From Lasioglossum baleicum (lineage: Eukaryota; Arthropoda; Insecta; Hymenoptera; Halictidae): a stretch of 64,000 nt of DNA. The translations under genes and the position numbers were made by a program. The notes below the pieces were generated by a model. That model saw nothing but the letters and a program-made list of their open reading frames with translations, did not search any database and had not been told where the DNA came from. This document shows positions 1 through 11,944 of the stretch, piece after piece. Within the stretch, counting starts at the first letter, position 1. Each line of letters starts with the position of its first letter. The DNA is taken from contig NC_134929.1 in the NCBI RefSeq assembly GCF_051020765.1, forward strand, positions 22,086,135 to 22,150,134, written 5' to 3'.

Positions 1-1722
1 GTAATTTATAAATATCTGATAGCGGCAATCGATAACGGTAACGACGTCGCGTCGTTACTGTTCCTAATGTCTAACATTCAGCGGAGTTCACGACGGTATC
101 ACCACCCTACATTAATAAAGAAATGTAAAATTTTTTATGCACGGGACCATCCCGGGAACATACTCTACAAGATGCAAAAGGTTTCGTTCCGATTGGTCCA
201 TCCATCTCGACGTAATCGGTGAACATACATAGAAAAACAAAAGCGAAAAAAAAAGGCACATACAGATCGAATTGAGTAACCTCCTCCTCTTTCGAAGTCG
301 GTTAATAAAAGGAACAGCTTCTCTGCGAGTGCGTTTCATTCGCGAATTCGATCGGACAGATGTTCGTTCCCTTGTTTACCATCGAGAACACGAGTTCAGT
401 TCCGCTCGCGAATTTCCAGCATCCGGATCGCTTCGAAACCGGGTCACCGGGTAACAACCGATCCAATTGCGCGCGTACGATGAATCCGCGCACCGATGCT
501 CGGCAATTAGCCATGAACGATCAACTACAGAAGCACGACTAGCACGATCACGGCCTCCGGACGAGCCAATTTTTCATTATCGAGGAATTGTCTCGATAGC
601 GGTGATATAAATCCGTCGAGTGACGTGAAATACGTGCTGACAAGCAGCAGGCCTCTTCAAATCTGTTCAAATTCAAGATCCGTTTACGTGGAAATTTGTT
701 CTTTCGATGGGGACATTGCGATGGACGTTTCGATCTAAAGGTTCGATACAAGGCGAAACAATCGATCGAGATCATCCTCTCTGTTTCGGAAAGACACGAA
801 CGACGAAGAGAAATCGAGTAAGATTCTTCATCCATTTTAAACAATTTCGAACGTACGATTTTGAAAACATTTGATACGAAAACGATTTTAGACGTGCGAT
901 TTTAAACACATTCTCCACGCACGATTTTGACAATACATATCTCGAACGAAAAGATTTGATAGGAAAGCAGAAACTACATGGAGAGCGTAAAAATAAAAAT
1001 GACACGAGATTATCATCGAGCGACGAGGATCTCTGGATCCCCCAAGCGAGATCTCTGTTTGCACATCTGTGAGCCGAGCGTCGACTTTTATCTTTGTTTC
1101 CCCTGTTTACCGAACGAGCACCGTTCCTCTCGTCAGGTTTATCGACTACGCCTGGTTCGAGAGATCGATGCTCGTCGGGATGCGTCCGATCCCGCGCGCA
1201 GATTTCGATCTATTATACATATGTACGTACACGGATTCCGATCGATACCGATACCGGGGACCGGAGCTCCGATAAACCGAGATGATAACCGGGAGGACGG
1301 AATTTTTTTCTTCACTTTCGATTCGTGTCCCATGCGTGACATTTGCGCAGCACAATCCGGAGTCCGTCTTTGCCCGGGATTAGGAGAGCTCACCGATCAT
1401 CTTCATTGTTTTTTCCGCTCGGCGCGAGATCGTATCTCGCGCTTATTGTTAATGCCCCGGCAATCTAGAACGGGCCGAGCAGTCGAGTCACTATTTACGC
1501 TGTATTTGGACCGAGAAGATGAGTCTTTGATACTTCGGGATCGTTATCGACGCGGCCGTTGCGTGTTGATCGCCCGACGATCTCGGCAAAAATCCTCTGA
1601 ACAAACTGTAAATCCTTACGAGACCGGCAAGCTTACCGAAAATTGGCGCGGGTCTAGGCGTAATCAAAGTGTTTAGACAATTAGTTGATCCGACATCTAA
1701 AAATATTCTCGTGCGATCGATA
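1..1722. other. Intergenic DNA, no gene recognised
   Basis: I see no recognisable gene here. The longest open frame, 978-1676 on the + strand, gives an arginine-rich product without a known domain, low complexity aside, and overlapping frames on both strands are open over the same stretch. That is typical of GC-rich non-coding DNA. No RNA gene or clear promoter is visible. Confidence 0.6.
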
Positions 1723-1724
1723 TA

Positions 1725-2385
1725 CATTCTGTCAAGAAAGTACCGGGAATCGATCATTTAAAAAGCCCGCTTAAAGGGATTGTTGAAATTCTTTTTGTCG
1801 CTAAGTTGCCACAACTGTCCTCTATACTCACGCGGAGTTTGAACGTCGCTTGTCATTTAGTTTGTTTACAGTGCGCCAGTTTGTCAGTTCATCTCAAGTG
1901 TGTTTGGCGATTTTTGCGAATTTTCTGCAAAAACTCAATCGCGTTAAGGTCGCTGAAGACATGCTAGAACGAGTCAATTCCGACCCCACATTCATAAAAC
2001 GCATTGTAACCGGTGATGAGACATGGGTTTACGAGTTTGACATGCAAACCAGTCAACAAGCTTCGGAACGGCGCCTTCCAATTGAGCCGAAACCGAAAAA
2101 AGCACGTCAAAGTCGATCAAAAGTGATGGTGATGTTGACAGTTTTTTTTCGATCGCCCGAGGCACCCGTTTTCAGTCGATAGATGAAATAAAAGAGAATT
2201 CGCGGCGAGTACTGAAGTTGGTTCCAGAAAATGCGTTTGAAAAATGTTTTGATGATTTGGTTATTCGTTGGCATAAGTGTATTATTTCGAAAGGGGCCTA
2301 CTTTGAAGGCGATACTATAAATTTGGATGGATAATACATATTTTGTGTTTCATTGACCAATTCCCGGTACTTTTTTGACAGAATA
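1725..2385 (+). mobile_element. Mariner-like element, internally deleted (copy 1)
   Basis: A 661-bp non-autonomous mariner relic. The ends are inverted repeats reading CATTCTGTCAAGAAAGTACC on the left and the matching TTTTTTGACAGAATA on the right, each next to a TA dinucleotide (1723-1724 and 2386-2387), the standard mariner target. The interior encodes a transposase fragment, including the first catalytic block (TGDETWVYEFD, about 2011-2043) and the C-terminal block (about 2170-2330). The DNA-binding N-terminus is missing, and a second deletion near 2150 fuses the middle to the C-terminal part, removing the second and third catalytic aspartates. It is non-functional. Full-length mariners are about 1.3 kb. 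Confidence 0.88.
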
Positions 2386-3548
2386 TACATACATATGGTA
2401 TGTCTATCTACGCAGAGCGATATCGAAATGATTGTTAGGAGAAACGAATTGATGTATTTCCCTGTTTCCAGCAACAGCTACGAGTGCTCGTGGGTGTACG
2501 AAACTCGAGGCAGACAGTACGCAATTTTTCTATTTGTTCGCGAATATGTAAAACGCGAGGAGGATTGTTTCTATAGGCCGCGCGTCTTTCAAGAACGTTT
2601 CCTGTTAGACGGTAATAGCCCCTCCTCGCCCGAAGATTTCTTAGCGAGATACCAGGGGCCAGCCTAGGGACTCTGATTGTTCGAACCGCTTATTAGATCT
2701 CCCTGAACATCTGGGTAATTAATGATACTGCGATTGATCATTTTTTATTGTTCTCCCCCCGGTCGAGTATTGTAAAACCTCATTAATCCCTCGTTAACGC
2801 CGGCTCCGAAACAATAAAAGCGTGCATAGGGAATCGGTTCATGCAAATGGCAATCGCGACGGAGTCCCGGGAGGCTTTCCATTTTGCAGATCCGCGAGCT
2901 TTCACCGCGATCGACCCCTCCCGTTTTCCAAAGAAATCGTAGAAAATCGCACGATTTTCCGACCGCGTGGAAAATGCGTGGTTTTCTTTGTCTTTTTCCG
3001 AATCGATTCACCTACGGGTTAAATTTCTCTTCTGCGCGGGGATAAGAATGAACAATAAATCAGCCACCGAATAAACCACAGATAAACACAGTCTTCCGCT
3101 AAATAGCAAACGGATTATTGCGATCTGTCAGACAGGAAAAAATCGAAAAATAATAAACAAATCGTTATCGGTGCCTGATAATCGAACAGACAGCGGTGAA
3201 TTTGTGTCGGATTCCGTTACGCTGGCTAATCGTTCGACGTCAGCTTCGCGTCGTGTCGGTGATCACTGGGAAATTCGCTGCAAAGCGGCGCGGCGGCGGC
3301 GGCTGCTGCTACGTATGTATTCCATATTATACATATTTCCACATGTTACAGAACGTAAACAGCTTTCACGGTGCGCCGCGCCGCGCCGTGCCCGGATCGA
3401 ACGCCGGTTCTCACGTGTCGGAATAATGCCGCGGGCATGGCACCCGGGGCACCGACGTAGAAACAATAAAATCTATTCGATGAATACAAACTAATCTTTC
3501 TCCGCGGAGCGTGCACAGTGCACTGCGCACACCGACGGACGCTTGTTG

Positions 3549-3620
3549 GGAGGCTGGATCGCACACGTGGGAGACAGGTAGCTGGCTTCCGGTCGGCCAA
3601 GACCATTGTACGGGGCACTC
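3549..3620 (+). repeat. Dispersed direct repeat, first copy (second at 4055-4132)
   Basis: This segment and 4055-4132 share GAGGCTGG, the block ACACGTGGGAGACAGGTAGC, then CTTCCGG and a following GACCATT-TACGGG stretch, with scattered differences and one small indel. Both copies lie in the same orientation about 500 bp apart. I see no terminal inverted repeats or target duplication, so it may be a local duplication or a fragment of a dispersed repeat. An EF-like CACGTG E-box lies inside both copies. Confidence 0.7.
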
Positions 3621-4054
3621 GGCGTTGTCTACGGACCGGCAACGTGTTACGACCACCAGGTACGGCTCACCTGTCTCTCTGTTTCCGAAACCTTGCTCTT
3701 TTCTCTTCGCAAAGCCGTTCTCTTTCTCTTCCTCGCTTTATGTATCATTTTCTATGGACAAAATTTTTGCAAGAAGCGAGGCTGTACCGTACATTCGTCA
3801 TTCCCACCAAGCCTGAAGCATAAAAAGATTCTAGACCAACTAGTCAAACAAAGAACAATATAACGCTAACAAGCGTCGGCGCACGAGCAGCGTGTGCTCC
3901 ACTACATGGTACAGCGAAGAGCATTTGACATTCTGACACCTTGTGGTCGGCGTCCCGGCGCTTTTGTCCAATGGTGTGGCTGCGCGAGCGAACCGAGCGA
4001 AGCGTTGTTGACCTCAGTTGCATCGCGTTGCATCGCGTTACGTTGCGCGACCGG

Positions 4055-4132
4055 GAGGCTGGCTGCATCACACACGTGGGAGACAGGTAGCCAACTTCCG
4101 GCCGCGCCGGGAGACCATTATACGGGATGCAC
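4055..4132 (+). repeat. Dispersed direct repeat, second copy
   Basis: Second copy of the segment at 3549-3620, same orientation, with the shared core ACACGTGGGAGACAGGTAGC and flanking similarity extending to the GACCATT-TACGGG block. Confidence 0.7.
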
Positions 4133-4523
4133 GAAATGTAGAGACCCACCACATGATACCTTCGAGGTCGTATCGGTGTGTGTGGTTGCCGTGCACACAA
4201 GCGCCTACATGCGCCGCTCTGGTTGCCTTCACGGGGAGGATGGTGTAATTTGCAGCTTCCTTCCGAGCCAGCCACGTGAAACTCCTCTCCGCCATCCTCT
4301 CCCGTGGCTTTCTCGCTTGACCTATTTCCCGACGGCCACCCCGATCATCCGTCGATCATGCACCAGTCCACGGTTATTAAGAGAACGCATCCTTCGGTTA
4401 CTGTGCGATATCTCTGAACGATTCGTCCCGAGCGTCTCTCGCGCGACCTTACGGCGAACAGGCCTAAAGCAATTTTCTCGATCGCTGTCGGATTATTCGT
4501 GTTCAAGTCGGATCGAAAGTTCT

Positions 4524-4562
4524 ACTCTGTCTCTCTCTCTCTCTCTCACTCACTCACTCTCT
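4524..4562 (+). repeat. CT-rich microsatellite
   Basis: A run of (CT)n grading into (CACT)n, flanked by unique sequence. It has no coding meaning. Confidence 0.9.
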
Positions 4563-5037
4563 AGAGCGCAAAATTCTTGCGGATTCGCGAGTTCCACGAA
4601 GAGGAGGATCGCGTGCCAAGGAGCAAACGATCGATCCGTAGCTCGGCTCGAGTGGCCGAGCCACGCCGTGTCACGTACGTGTAAGTATGTACGTATGTGT
4701 GCGTATACCTATGGCGTAATAGAATTACGGAAATTTGGCGAGACGGATCTCTCGGGAAGGGAAACCTGTGCGCGACGCGACGTGACGCGCGAAATACCTG
4801 TTCAAGGGAGCCGATGATGCGAGTGGATGCACGGGAAACCATACGGGAGAAAGCAGTGCATGCATACCATCTGGCCAGGAACGCTTCCGTCACGAGACTG
4901 TGCTCGGTGTGGTATGCGAAACTCGAGGCTGGGAGAGATCACGCGAAAAATTTCCTCTCCCCATTCATCGATACGTCTCGTCGCGTCGCGTCACTTCGTC
5001 CGAAAGTCTCTTCCATCCTTCGGGGTCATGATACATA

Positions 5038-5983
5038 CATTCTGTCAAAAAAGTACCGGGAATTGGTCAATGAAACACCAAATATGTATGATCCATCCAA
5101 ATTTATTGCATCGCCTTCAAAGTAGGCCCCTTTCGAAATAATACACTTATGCCAACGAATAACCCAATCATCAAAACATTTTTTAAACGCATATTTTGGA
5201 ACCAACTTCAGTACTCGCCGCGAATTCTCTTTTATTTCATCTATCGACTGAAAACGGGTGTCTCGAAGTGGTAATTTGAGTTTTGGAAAAAGAAAAAAGT
5301 TGGCCGGAGCCATATCAGGGGAATACGGTGGCTGCTCGATAAGATTTGTTGAGTTTTTTGGCCAGAAATTCGTTCACAATGATAGCCTTGTGAGATGGTG
5401 CGTTATCATGGTGCAAAATCCATGAGTTTTCTTTCCACAAAACTGGTCTTTTTCGACGAATTTGCTCTCTCAAACGCCGCATAACGCTCAGATAATATTC
5501 TTTATTTACTGTCTTACCTTCTGGCAAGAATTCCGAGAGTTCAACACCGCGGTAATCGAAAAAGACTGTCAACATCACCTTCACTTTTGATCGACTTTGA
5601 CGTGCTTTCTTCGGTTTCGGCTCAATCGGGAGGCGCCGTTCCAAAGCTTGTTGACTGGTTTGCATGTCAAACTCGTAAACCCATGTGTCATCACCGGTTA
5701 CTATGCGTTTTATGAATGTGGGGTCGGAATTGACACGTTCTAAGCATGTCTTCAGCGACTTTAACGCGATTGAGTTTTTGCAGAAAATTCGCAAAAATCG
5801 CAAAACACACTTGAGATGAACTGACAAAATGGCGCACTGTAAACAAACTAAATGACAAGTGACGTTCAAATTCCGCGTGAGTATAGAGGACAGTTGTGGC
5901 AACTTAGCGACAAAAAGAATTTCAACAATCCCTTTAAGCGGGCTTTTTAAATGATCGATTCCCGGTACTTTCTTGACAGAATG
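5038..5983 (-). mobile_element. Mariner-like element, N-terminally deleted (copy 2)
   Basis: A 946-bp mariner relic in reverse orientation. The terminal inverted repeats (CATTCTGTCAAAAAAGTACC at the left, its complement with CTTTCTTGACAGAATG at the right) are flanked by TA at 5036-5037 and 5984-5985. The - strand encodes most of a mariner transposase catalytic domain: the TGDDTWVYEFD block, the PEGKTVNKEYY block and the HHDNAPSH block with the second aspartate. A one-base frameshift around 5335-5360 separates these from the C-terminal part (MAPANFFLFPKLK onward, down to about 5040). The N-terminal helix-turn-helix region is absent at the same junction as in copy 1 (1725-2385). It cannot encode an intact enzyme. 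Confidence 0.9.
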
Positions 5984-6110
5984 TATTTTGCAATACGCTC
6001 GTCCGGTTGTACCTTTCAAATCGTTTTTGAAAGCCAGGGAACATATTGCTGTAGACAGTTTCTATGTATACATTCTATGTATATATTCTCGATAATTTGA
6101 TCAATTAACA

Positions 6111-7252
6111 GTTTACCTACCGGAAGCCTATTAATAGGATTATTCAATAATTGTGCTGTACCAAAAGAAAGCATAGAAATGTTCTTTCACATTGCAATCT
6201 TAAATGAAACTATTAGATGACGTTGTTGAGGGTGACTTGTTAGTTCTCAATAAAAATTGCTGTTGCTATTGATGATTCTATTAAAAAAGTTTTTAGCCAT
6301 GTAGGGTAACTGCACCAGTGAATAAACGGGCACCAGTAAATGAACGCTTTTGTACTATATGTATTTCAACAAACAAGCCGCACGGCATACTGGCGATAAT
6401 GACTCTGGGGCCAATGGAATATATGACTCTTTTTCGTTGCTGTGTATTCCTATTGGTTTATATTGGTCAATTGACCATTAGTTTCTAAGATTGCCTATTT
6501 TCACCAAGTAGGTTGAGTGTGTGCAACAGAGCTAATACTAGTAAGGTATGTATACACGACCTTTTCTTTTACACATGAGTTTTTATACTTTTCTTTTACA
6601 CATGAGATAAAAGTTACTAACAATATAGATGTACGAGGGTTTAAATATTGAATATAAATCACAAAAATAGCTATATAAAATGAATATTTCGTTGAAAATT
6701 CGTTGTGTCTATTCACTGGTCCACGATATTACTCATAGCCCAGTAAATGAACAGAGTGTTCATGAAGTGACAACAATGGTAGAATGTGAAAAAGGAAAGG
6801 TATGGAAATGGCCAGAGATTCCAGATACGGTTTGGTACAAGAGACAGGATGTTTTAACAAAGATAACGGAGCCAAAGAAAATTAATTCCAGGGGATTTTT
6901 TGTGATTAAAGAGTTCAATAAATAGGAAAATATTGTTTAGTAATTTTGTTCATTCATTGGACCATCATTGTTCAATTACTAGAATGTAGTGTTCATTGAC
7001 TGGTATTTTTTATATTTTTTATTTAACGTTTAATAAAGAAAAATAATAATAATTTCATTTTATTTGTGTTCATTTATTTTTGACAAATGAGGTATAGGGA
7101 GCCATTTGGCATATATGACATTCCTTTAATTCACATATTTTTTTTTAAAATAAAATATCTTCCTGAACAATTTCTTAAATGTTTATTCACTGGTGCAGTT
7201 ACCCTACCATAGATTTTTCAAAATTGTGCAATAATCACCGGTCGGTAATGTG
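6111..7252. mobile_element. TTAA-flanked MITE (copy A), interrupted by a nested element
   Basis: Outer element flanked by TTAA at 6107-6110 and 7253-7256, with inverted ends CAGTTTACCTACCGG (left) and its imperfect complement CCGGTCGGTAATGTG (right). TTAA targets and short terminal repeats are typical of piggyBac-type elements and their MITEs. Without the 901-bp nested insertion (6304-7204), copy A is about 240 bp, close to copy B at 20625-20833. No transposase is encoded by the outer element. Confidence 0.78.
6304..7204 (+). mobile_element. Nested TA-target DNA transposon, 901 bp
   Basis: Perfect inverted ends starting GGGTAACTGCACCAGTGAAT at the left, with the complement ending at 7204, flanked by TA at 6302-6303 and 7205-7206. 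The uninterrupted copy C at 30.1 kb reads through the same point, which shows that only a TA was duplicated. A TA target suggests the Tc1/mariner/pogo superfamily. A 81-codon open frame (6680-6925 +) is rich in Trp and Lys (for example VWKWPEIPDTVWY) and could be the C-terminal remnant of a transposase, but I do not recognise it securely. The terminal motif recurs internally in part (CCAGTAAATGAAC at about 6333 and 6739). Confidence 0.75.
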
Positions 7253-7256
7253 TTAA

Positions 7257-8543
7257 TACACTTTTCGACAAAGTCATGTAAAATGGTCGCTTGTGTAAGA
7301 ACTAGTAGATCCAGTGTTAGGGAGCGTTCGTTCATGAGACTTGGATGAAGAAGTCGTGGGTGTGCGATGCTAGGTTTCGTTCAAGATTCCACAGGATTAA
7401 CCGATGGGAGAAAAAGGAAAGAGGTTCTATAGGAATCTCGCTGCTTTCGATGCTGGGGAGACACGCCGAGAGAAGAGAAACGGAACGGACCAATGGCCGC
7501 CCCCTCATTCGCTATTCCAACCGCGTCATGTTCACAGATGAATGAGACTTCGGAAACACGGGAAGCATAAAAAGCTCAACAGACGATCCGTAATCTGCTC
7601 CTCATCTACGTGCCGGTGTGCGTGTAACTCTGTACGTTCGATTCCTTCCACTCTTCTCGCTAAACATTCCGCATTTCACCAATGCTCAACATTTTTTTAT
7701 GTCATCAGCAGCTTCAATTTCTTCAAGAAAATCCTCGAAGTCCTAAAATTCTGTTGTAAAAAGACTCTATGAAGCATTATGATTGTCCGTGTTCGTTTTA
7801 CTTCGTGCAGAGAACTTGTGCAATTTCGCAAAGAGGCAGTCTCGGGTGTCGTTGGCGAAAGACGAGCGGAAATTTTCGTGTGCATCGGGCCCGATATCGT
7901 TGCAATTTGCAACAATCTCGTGCGGCCGTGCGCGCGTGCACCGAGCGGACATATCGGACAGTTCACTGGCCCCGCGCCGCGCCGCGCCATGCCGCCGCCG
8001 CACCATGGCCGGAGTAGATGCATAGCAAACTATTCGCGTTCAGCATACCGGTGTCGTTAGTCACCTGGTCCCCCTTAGCGCTTGTCATCTTCCTCTCTAT
8101 GAATATGTCTCGATCATCGGTTTCGCAATTGGACCGTTCGCGACGGTTTCTACCGTGTCGTTTCCGGTCGATGACGCCCTTCCGGGATCGTCGGCGAGGT
8201 CGAAAATCACGCGATGACGTCAGTGCCCTAACTAGATATCACTGTTAACAATGAAACGAAAGTGAGCATCCTCCTCTTCATTCATAAGTTCGACTCCTCG
8301 TTATGGTCGTCCCGATCTGGGTCACTCTTCCTCTGAAAGATTCTTTTCTTCGACGGATTCTCTTATGGTGTGCTTCGTGACACGACTAGCGATCGTTACC
8401 ACTACGTTTGTTAATGATTATTAGCAACCTTTAAAACTGCCATACGATGATTCAAAAGAATTTTAAGAAAATCAGTAGATGCAATGTAAAACAGTGGGAA
8501 GATTGAAAGATTCTAAAAGAACAGTATCGATATTATGTAAGGC
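7257..8543. other. Intergenic DNA, no gene recognised
   Basis: Only short, mutually overlapping open frames occur. A perfect CRE-type palindrome TGACGTCA lies at about 8214-8221 and a GC-rich block at about 7920-8010, but no exon pattern is visible. The stretch 8490-8535 resembles part of the 200-bp repeat family seen at 12608 and 13697. Confidence 0.5.
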
Positions 8544-9567
8544 AGGTGGTTGGGTTGTGAGACGGGCTTTGTTTTTGGGCTGTAACTTTTTGTTTGATGA
8601 AGATATCAAAGAGTTTTATATACCGTTGGAAAGGTGAAGGAAATACACAGCTTTTATACGGAAAATGTTTAGTGGTTTGATCAACAAGTAACATTTTTTG
8701 GCCAATTTTTCGAGGACATGTCTTTTGGCTTCCTGAGAAAAGTGGTTGGGTTGTGAGACACTCGAAAAAATCAACTAAAAGTGGTAAAATATAAAGTAAA
8801 ATCCATGTAACTTTAAGCAAAAATGAATTTTTATTTATTTTAGACACTAAGTGGCCAAAGAAGTTACAAAGAATGGCAAAAAATTGAAAAAGAGCAAAGA
8901 ATGGCGAAGAAAAGTAAAAAACAAATATAATAAATGGAAGGATTCAATAATCATCTTCCGCTTCGTCATCCAAGTCGCTGTCACAATGTGGGCATGTGAA
9001 AAACGAACGACTGCCCATATAAGTACGGCATTAAAATTAATTTCTTTGTTTGCGGGCGATTTTCTTGGAGTTGACATGACTATAAATTCAAGAAATATAT
9101 CAAAACAAACGTTAAATGACAAATAAACACTTAATTCTAACACGAACAACGATATTTGACAGTTCTAGTTCGTTTCTAGTGTCTCACAACCCAACCACTA
9201 TGGTGTCTCATAACCTAACCATGATGCCATTCCGAATGTGACAGAAAAAAAACTGTGTTTGTCGTACATGCGCAAAACTCAATATTTCATCGTAAAATGT
9301 AACGAAAACACTAAATCAAAATGCATCACAATCACCTTTTCTAATTGATTCACTCGACAGAATAATGTTTTTAAAAAAAAATGAGTAAAAGTTTTGGAAA
9401 TTGATTTTTACACACGATGTCCGTATCTAATATAAGCAACACGTCTATACACCTCGGTGCTAGCACAAAAACTAGCAGACGTCAAAACAAAAATTTGACA
9501 GCTGACAGATTGGAATTGTCGCGATTGCGCGATGGATAAAAACGACTGTCTCACAACCCAACCACCT
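8544..9567. mobile_element. Composite element with outer and inner copies of one terminal motif
   Basis: The motif GGTTGGGTTGTGAGAC occurs five times in about 1 kb. It is forward at 8544-8563 and 8742-8760, and reversed at 9181-9198, 9202-9221 (diverged) and 9548-9567. The outermost pair is a perfect 20-bp inverted repeat bounding 1024 bp. The inner pair bounds about 459 bp (8741-9199). I found no clear target duplication and no recognisable transposase; the 91-codon open frame at 8851-9126 is Lys-rich and unremarkable. It could be one DNA transposon inserted into another of its family, or one element with subterminal repeats. Confidence 0.7.
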
Positions 9568-11944
9568 CCCCTATGTATTATTCTCTCTGCATTCAAACGA
9601 TTAGTGAAAAATATAAATTTCCTCTTCTCCGAGTTCCGCAGAAATGGCGGGCAAGCCGATACCTGTCGATGCCTCGGCTGCAGCCGGGCCCGCCTCCTCG
9701 GGAAACAGTACTTCCAATTGCTGGTCATATTCTAACGGATAACCTACATTCGAGGCGAACTGATACGCTCATGGCCGTCCACGTGGATTAGCCGGGCTCC
9801 CTTTTGTATGCAACTTTCGTAGCTTCTTTCCCTCCCGTGGTAACCCACGGTTTATTCACGTATCTACGTGGATGCGCGCGCGCGCGCGTGTAAGTACTCA
9901 GATATACGGCCCCGTAAAGTGGGTCTCGTACCGTTGCCGGTCTCGCACTCGCTCCCACCGGTCCCAGAAGAAAAGAAAAATACATGGTACACGAACAAAA
10001 GCGTTCGACCGATCCCGAGAGCCTTTGAGACCGCTTCGAAATGCTCGATCGGGTCGCGCAACGCGTCGCGTCGATATCTCCGATCCGGACTGCGCCGCCA
10101 TCTTGGAGTCGTATGATGCATTTGACCGGCAGTGGTAGGTTCAGCGTTAATAATTATTTACACGGCCACTCGTTTTCAATTCGACATCAATGATTCAGCT
10201 GTACGAGTAAGAATTATTTCCGCGAGATAAAGAATCGTTGAATATCATTTTTCACGAAATCTCTCGGTGCCGCGAATATCGATGGACTATGGGCGAGAGC
10301 CCAAGAAAAGGCGAGACCGTTGATCGACAGTCCATCGACAGTCCATTAACCCCATCGAGAGAATGGAGAGGGTTAATGGGGTGAAAACTGGCGGGAAATT
10401 CGGTATCCAACGAATTTCTGTGCTCGAGGGGAAGCAAAGGGTGTATCTCGCGTGCACGGCGCACATTAACGACACACATGCTACAAAGTCGCAACCCCCG
10501 TGGAAGCTGATGAGCATATAATGGCGCGGGGAGGCTCAAAGGGACTGCCAAGTCGGGTCTAGACAGGTATTTATACCGTATATTTACACGGGCTGCTCGG
10601 ACATCTGTTGTTGCGCAGGTAGCGCACACGAGAGAGCCGAGAGCACACAGGTATACAAACAGTTAAATACCAAGTTGCACGGCCGGTGACGTCATGCACT
10701 TGACACTTCCGACTGGATGCCCCCGACAACGAAAACCCCCGAAACTACAAACAAGTAAACAATCGTAGCAACCTCGCGAATTAAAGAAAAAATTTATATC
10801 TCCTAAACGCATAGGCTTTTTTTGAAAAATTTTTTTTAAATATTGCATTGTCATCCAGTTCTTAGAGCTATGTTTAAAATTTCAAGTCTCTAGCTCATAG
10901 GGAAGTTAATTTAAAATCAATTGAAAAATTTGTACCGAACAAACAGACAGACAGACAAGAAAGCGAGCTAATAACTAGAGGGGTGTTGTTGCTCGCGAGC
11001 TTCGCAAGTAGGGTTGTCGTAGCTCGCTCGCTTTGCGAGCTCGCGAGAGGGTTAGTGGTACGGATGTTATTTGGTGTGTGACTCTCCACGAGCCACACAA
11101 AGGACTTCCCGATTAGTTAGTTGTAGTATATTATTATCATTATTAAGTGTACATTTTAAGAAGATTATACGTTTTCAGGGAAATTCAATAGTTTTGTACT
11201 TATCAAAATGTTTGCTATATGGCGTCCCATTAAACCAACGTCGTAGGCTCGTTGCTCGCTTGGTTCCTTGTTATAGCATACTAATGTTGCAAAATAAATT
11301 GTCTTAATTAGTTTTTCGCAAACGATTGTAACAAATTTTCGCAACATTTGTAAAGTTCGCCTTTCTGATTTTTTAAAATCCAAACATACTTTCTCGTATT
11401 ATTCTTGGGTAATATTCGCAGAATCGCAGAAATTCGAGAGAACTTCGTTCGGAATATTTTAAGGCGCGCGTCTAAACCGATTCTCGGTCTCTATCTCTAT
11501 CAAACTCGACGATGATTTCTAATAATATGAATAGCTAATCTTCTCGGAGGATCTTCCGAGAAGATTACAGATTGTATACGTTTCTCGAGGATTACGAAAA
11601 ATCAGCGAAGGTTGGAATTTATTCACCGCGCCTCCATTCTATTATTATTCCTCTCATGGGTGATTAGTCGTCGGAATTAAATATCCGATAACGGAAAGAT
11701 ACAATGTTGCCTCCTCTATCTTCCTGATCAATAAAATCGATTATACAATCACGGCGATAAACATGCCTTATTGAATACAAGCAGAACTGTATACATACAT
11801 ATGTACAATGTATGTTTCAAATACGAGGACCTCGGCGAAATTTAATAACACTTCTCATTTCATTGGAACGATTGTCAATTTTCCTACATGCGAAAGTTCG
11901 TCTGCTCGTTCGGATCTAGATAAATACTGGGACACCGAGTTACA
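9568..11944. other. Intergenic DNA with small inverted repeats
   Basis: No supported gene. Visible structure: a (CG)n stretch at about 9873-9888, a 10-bp stem CCATTAACCC (10343-10352) pairing with GGGTTAATGG (10370-10379), a perfect CRE TGACGTCA at about 10685-10694, and a block of nested inverted repeats of GCTCGCGAGC type at about 10990-11050. The open frames on both strands are shadows of each other. Confidence 0.5.

Larger units (their letters stand above)
2388..5035. other. Intergenic DNA between two mariner relics
   Basis: No supported gene. Open frames of 100-307 codons exist on both strands (for example 3894-4817 +) but overlap one another and run through a CT microsatellite at about 4524-4562, so I treat them as chance. 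A roughly 75-bp segment is present twice (3549-3620 and 4055-4132); see the separate repeat entry. Confidence 0.55.

Noticed and set aside
978..1676. 232-codon open frame on the + strand
   Set aside because: No recognised domain, no splice or promoter support, and neighbouring frames are equally open.
3894..4817. 307-codon open frame on the + strand
   Set aside because: Includes a translated CT microsatellite (Ser-Leu repeats) and a duplicated DNA block; no domain; overlapped by open frames on the other strand.
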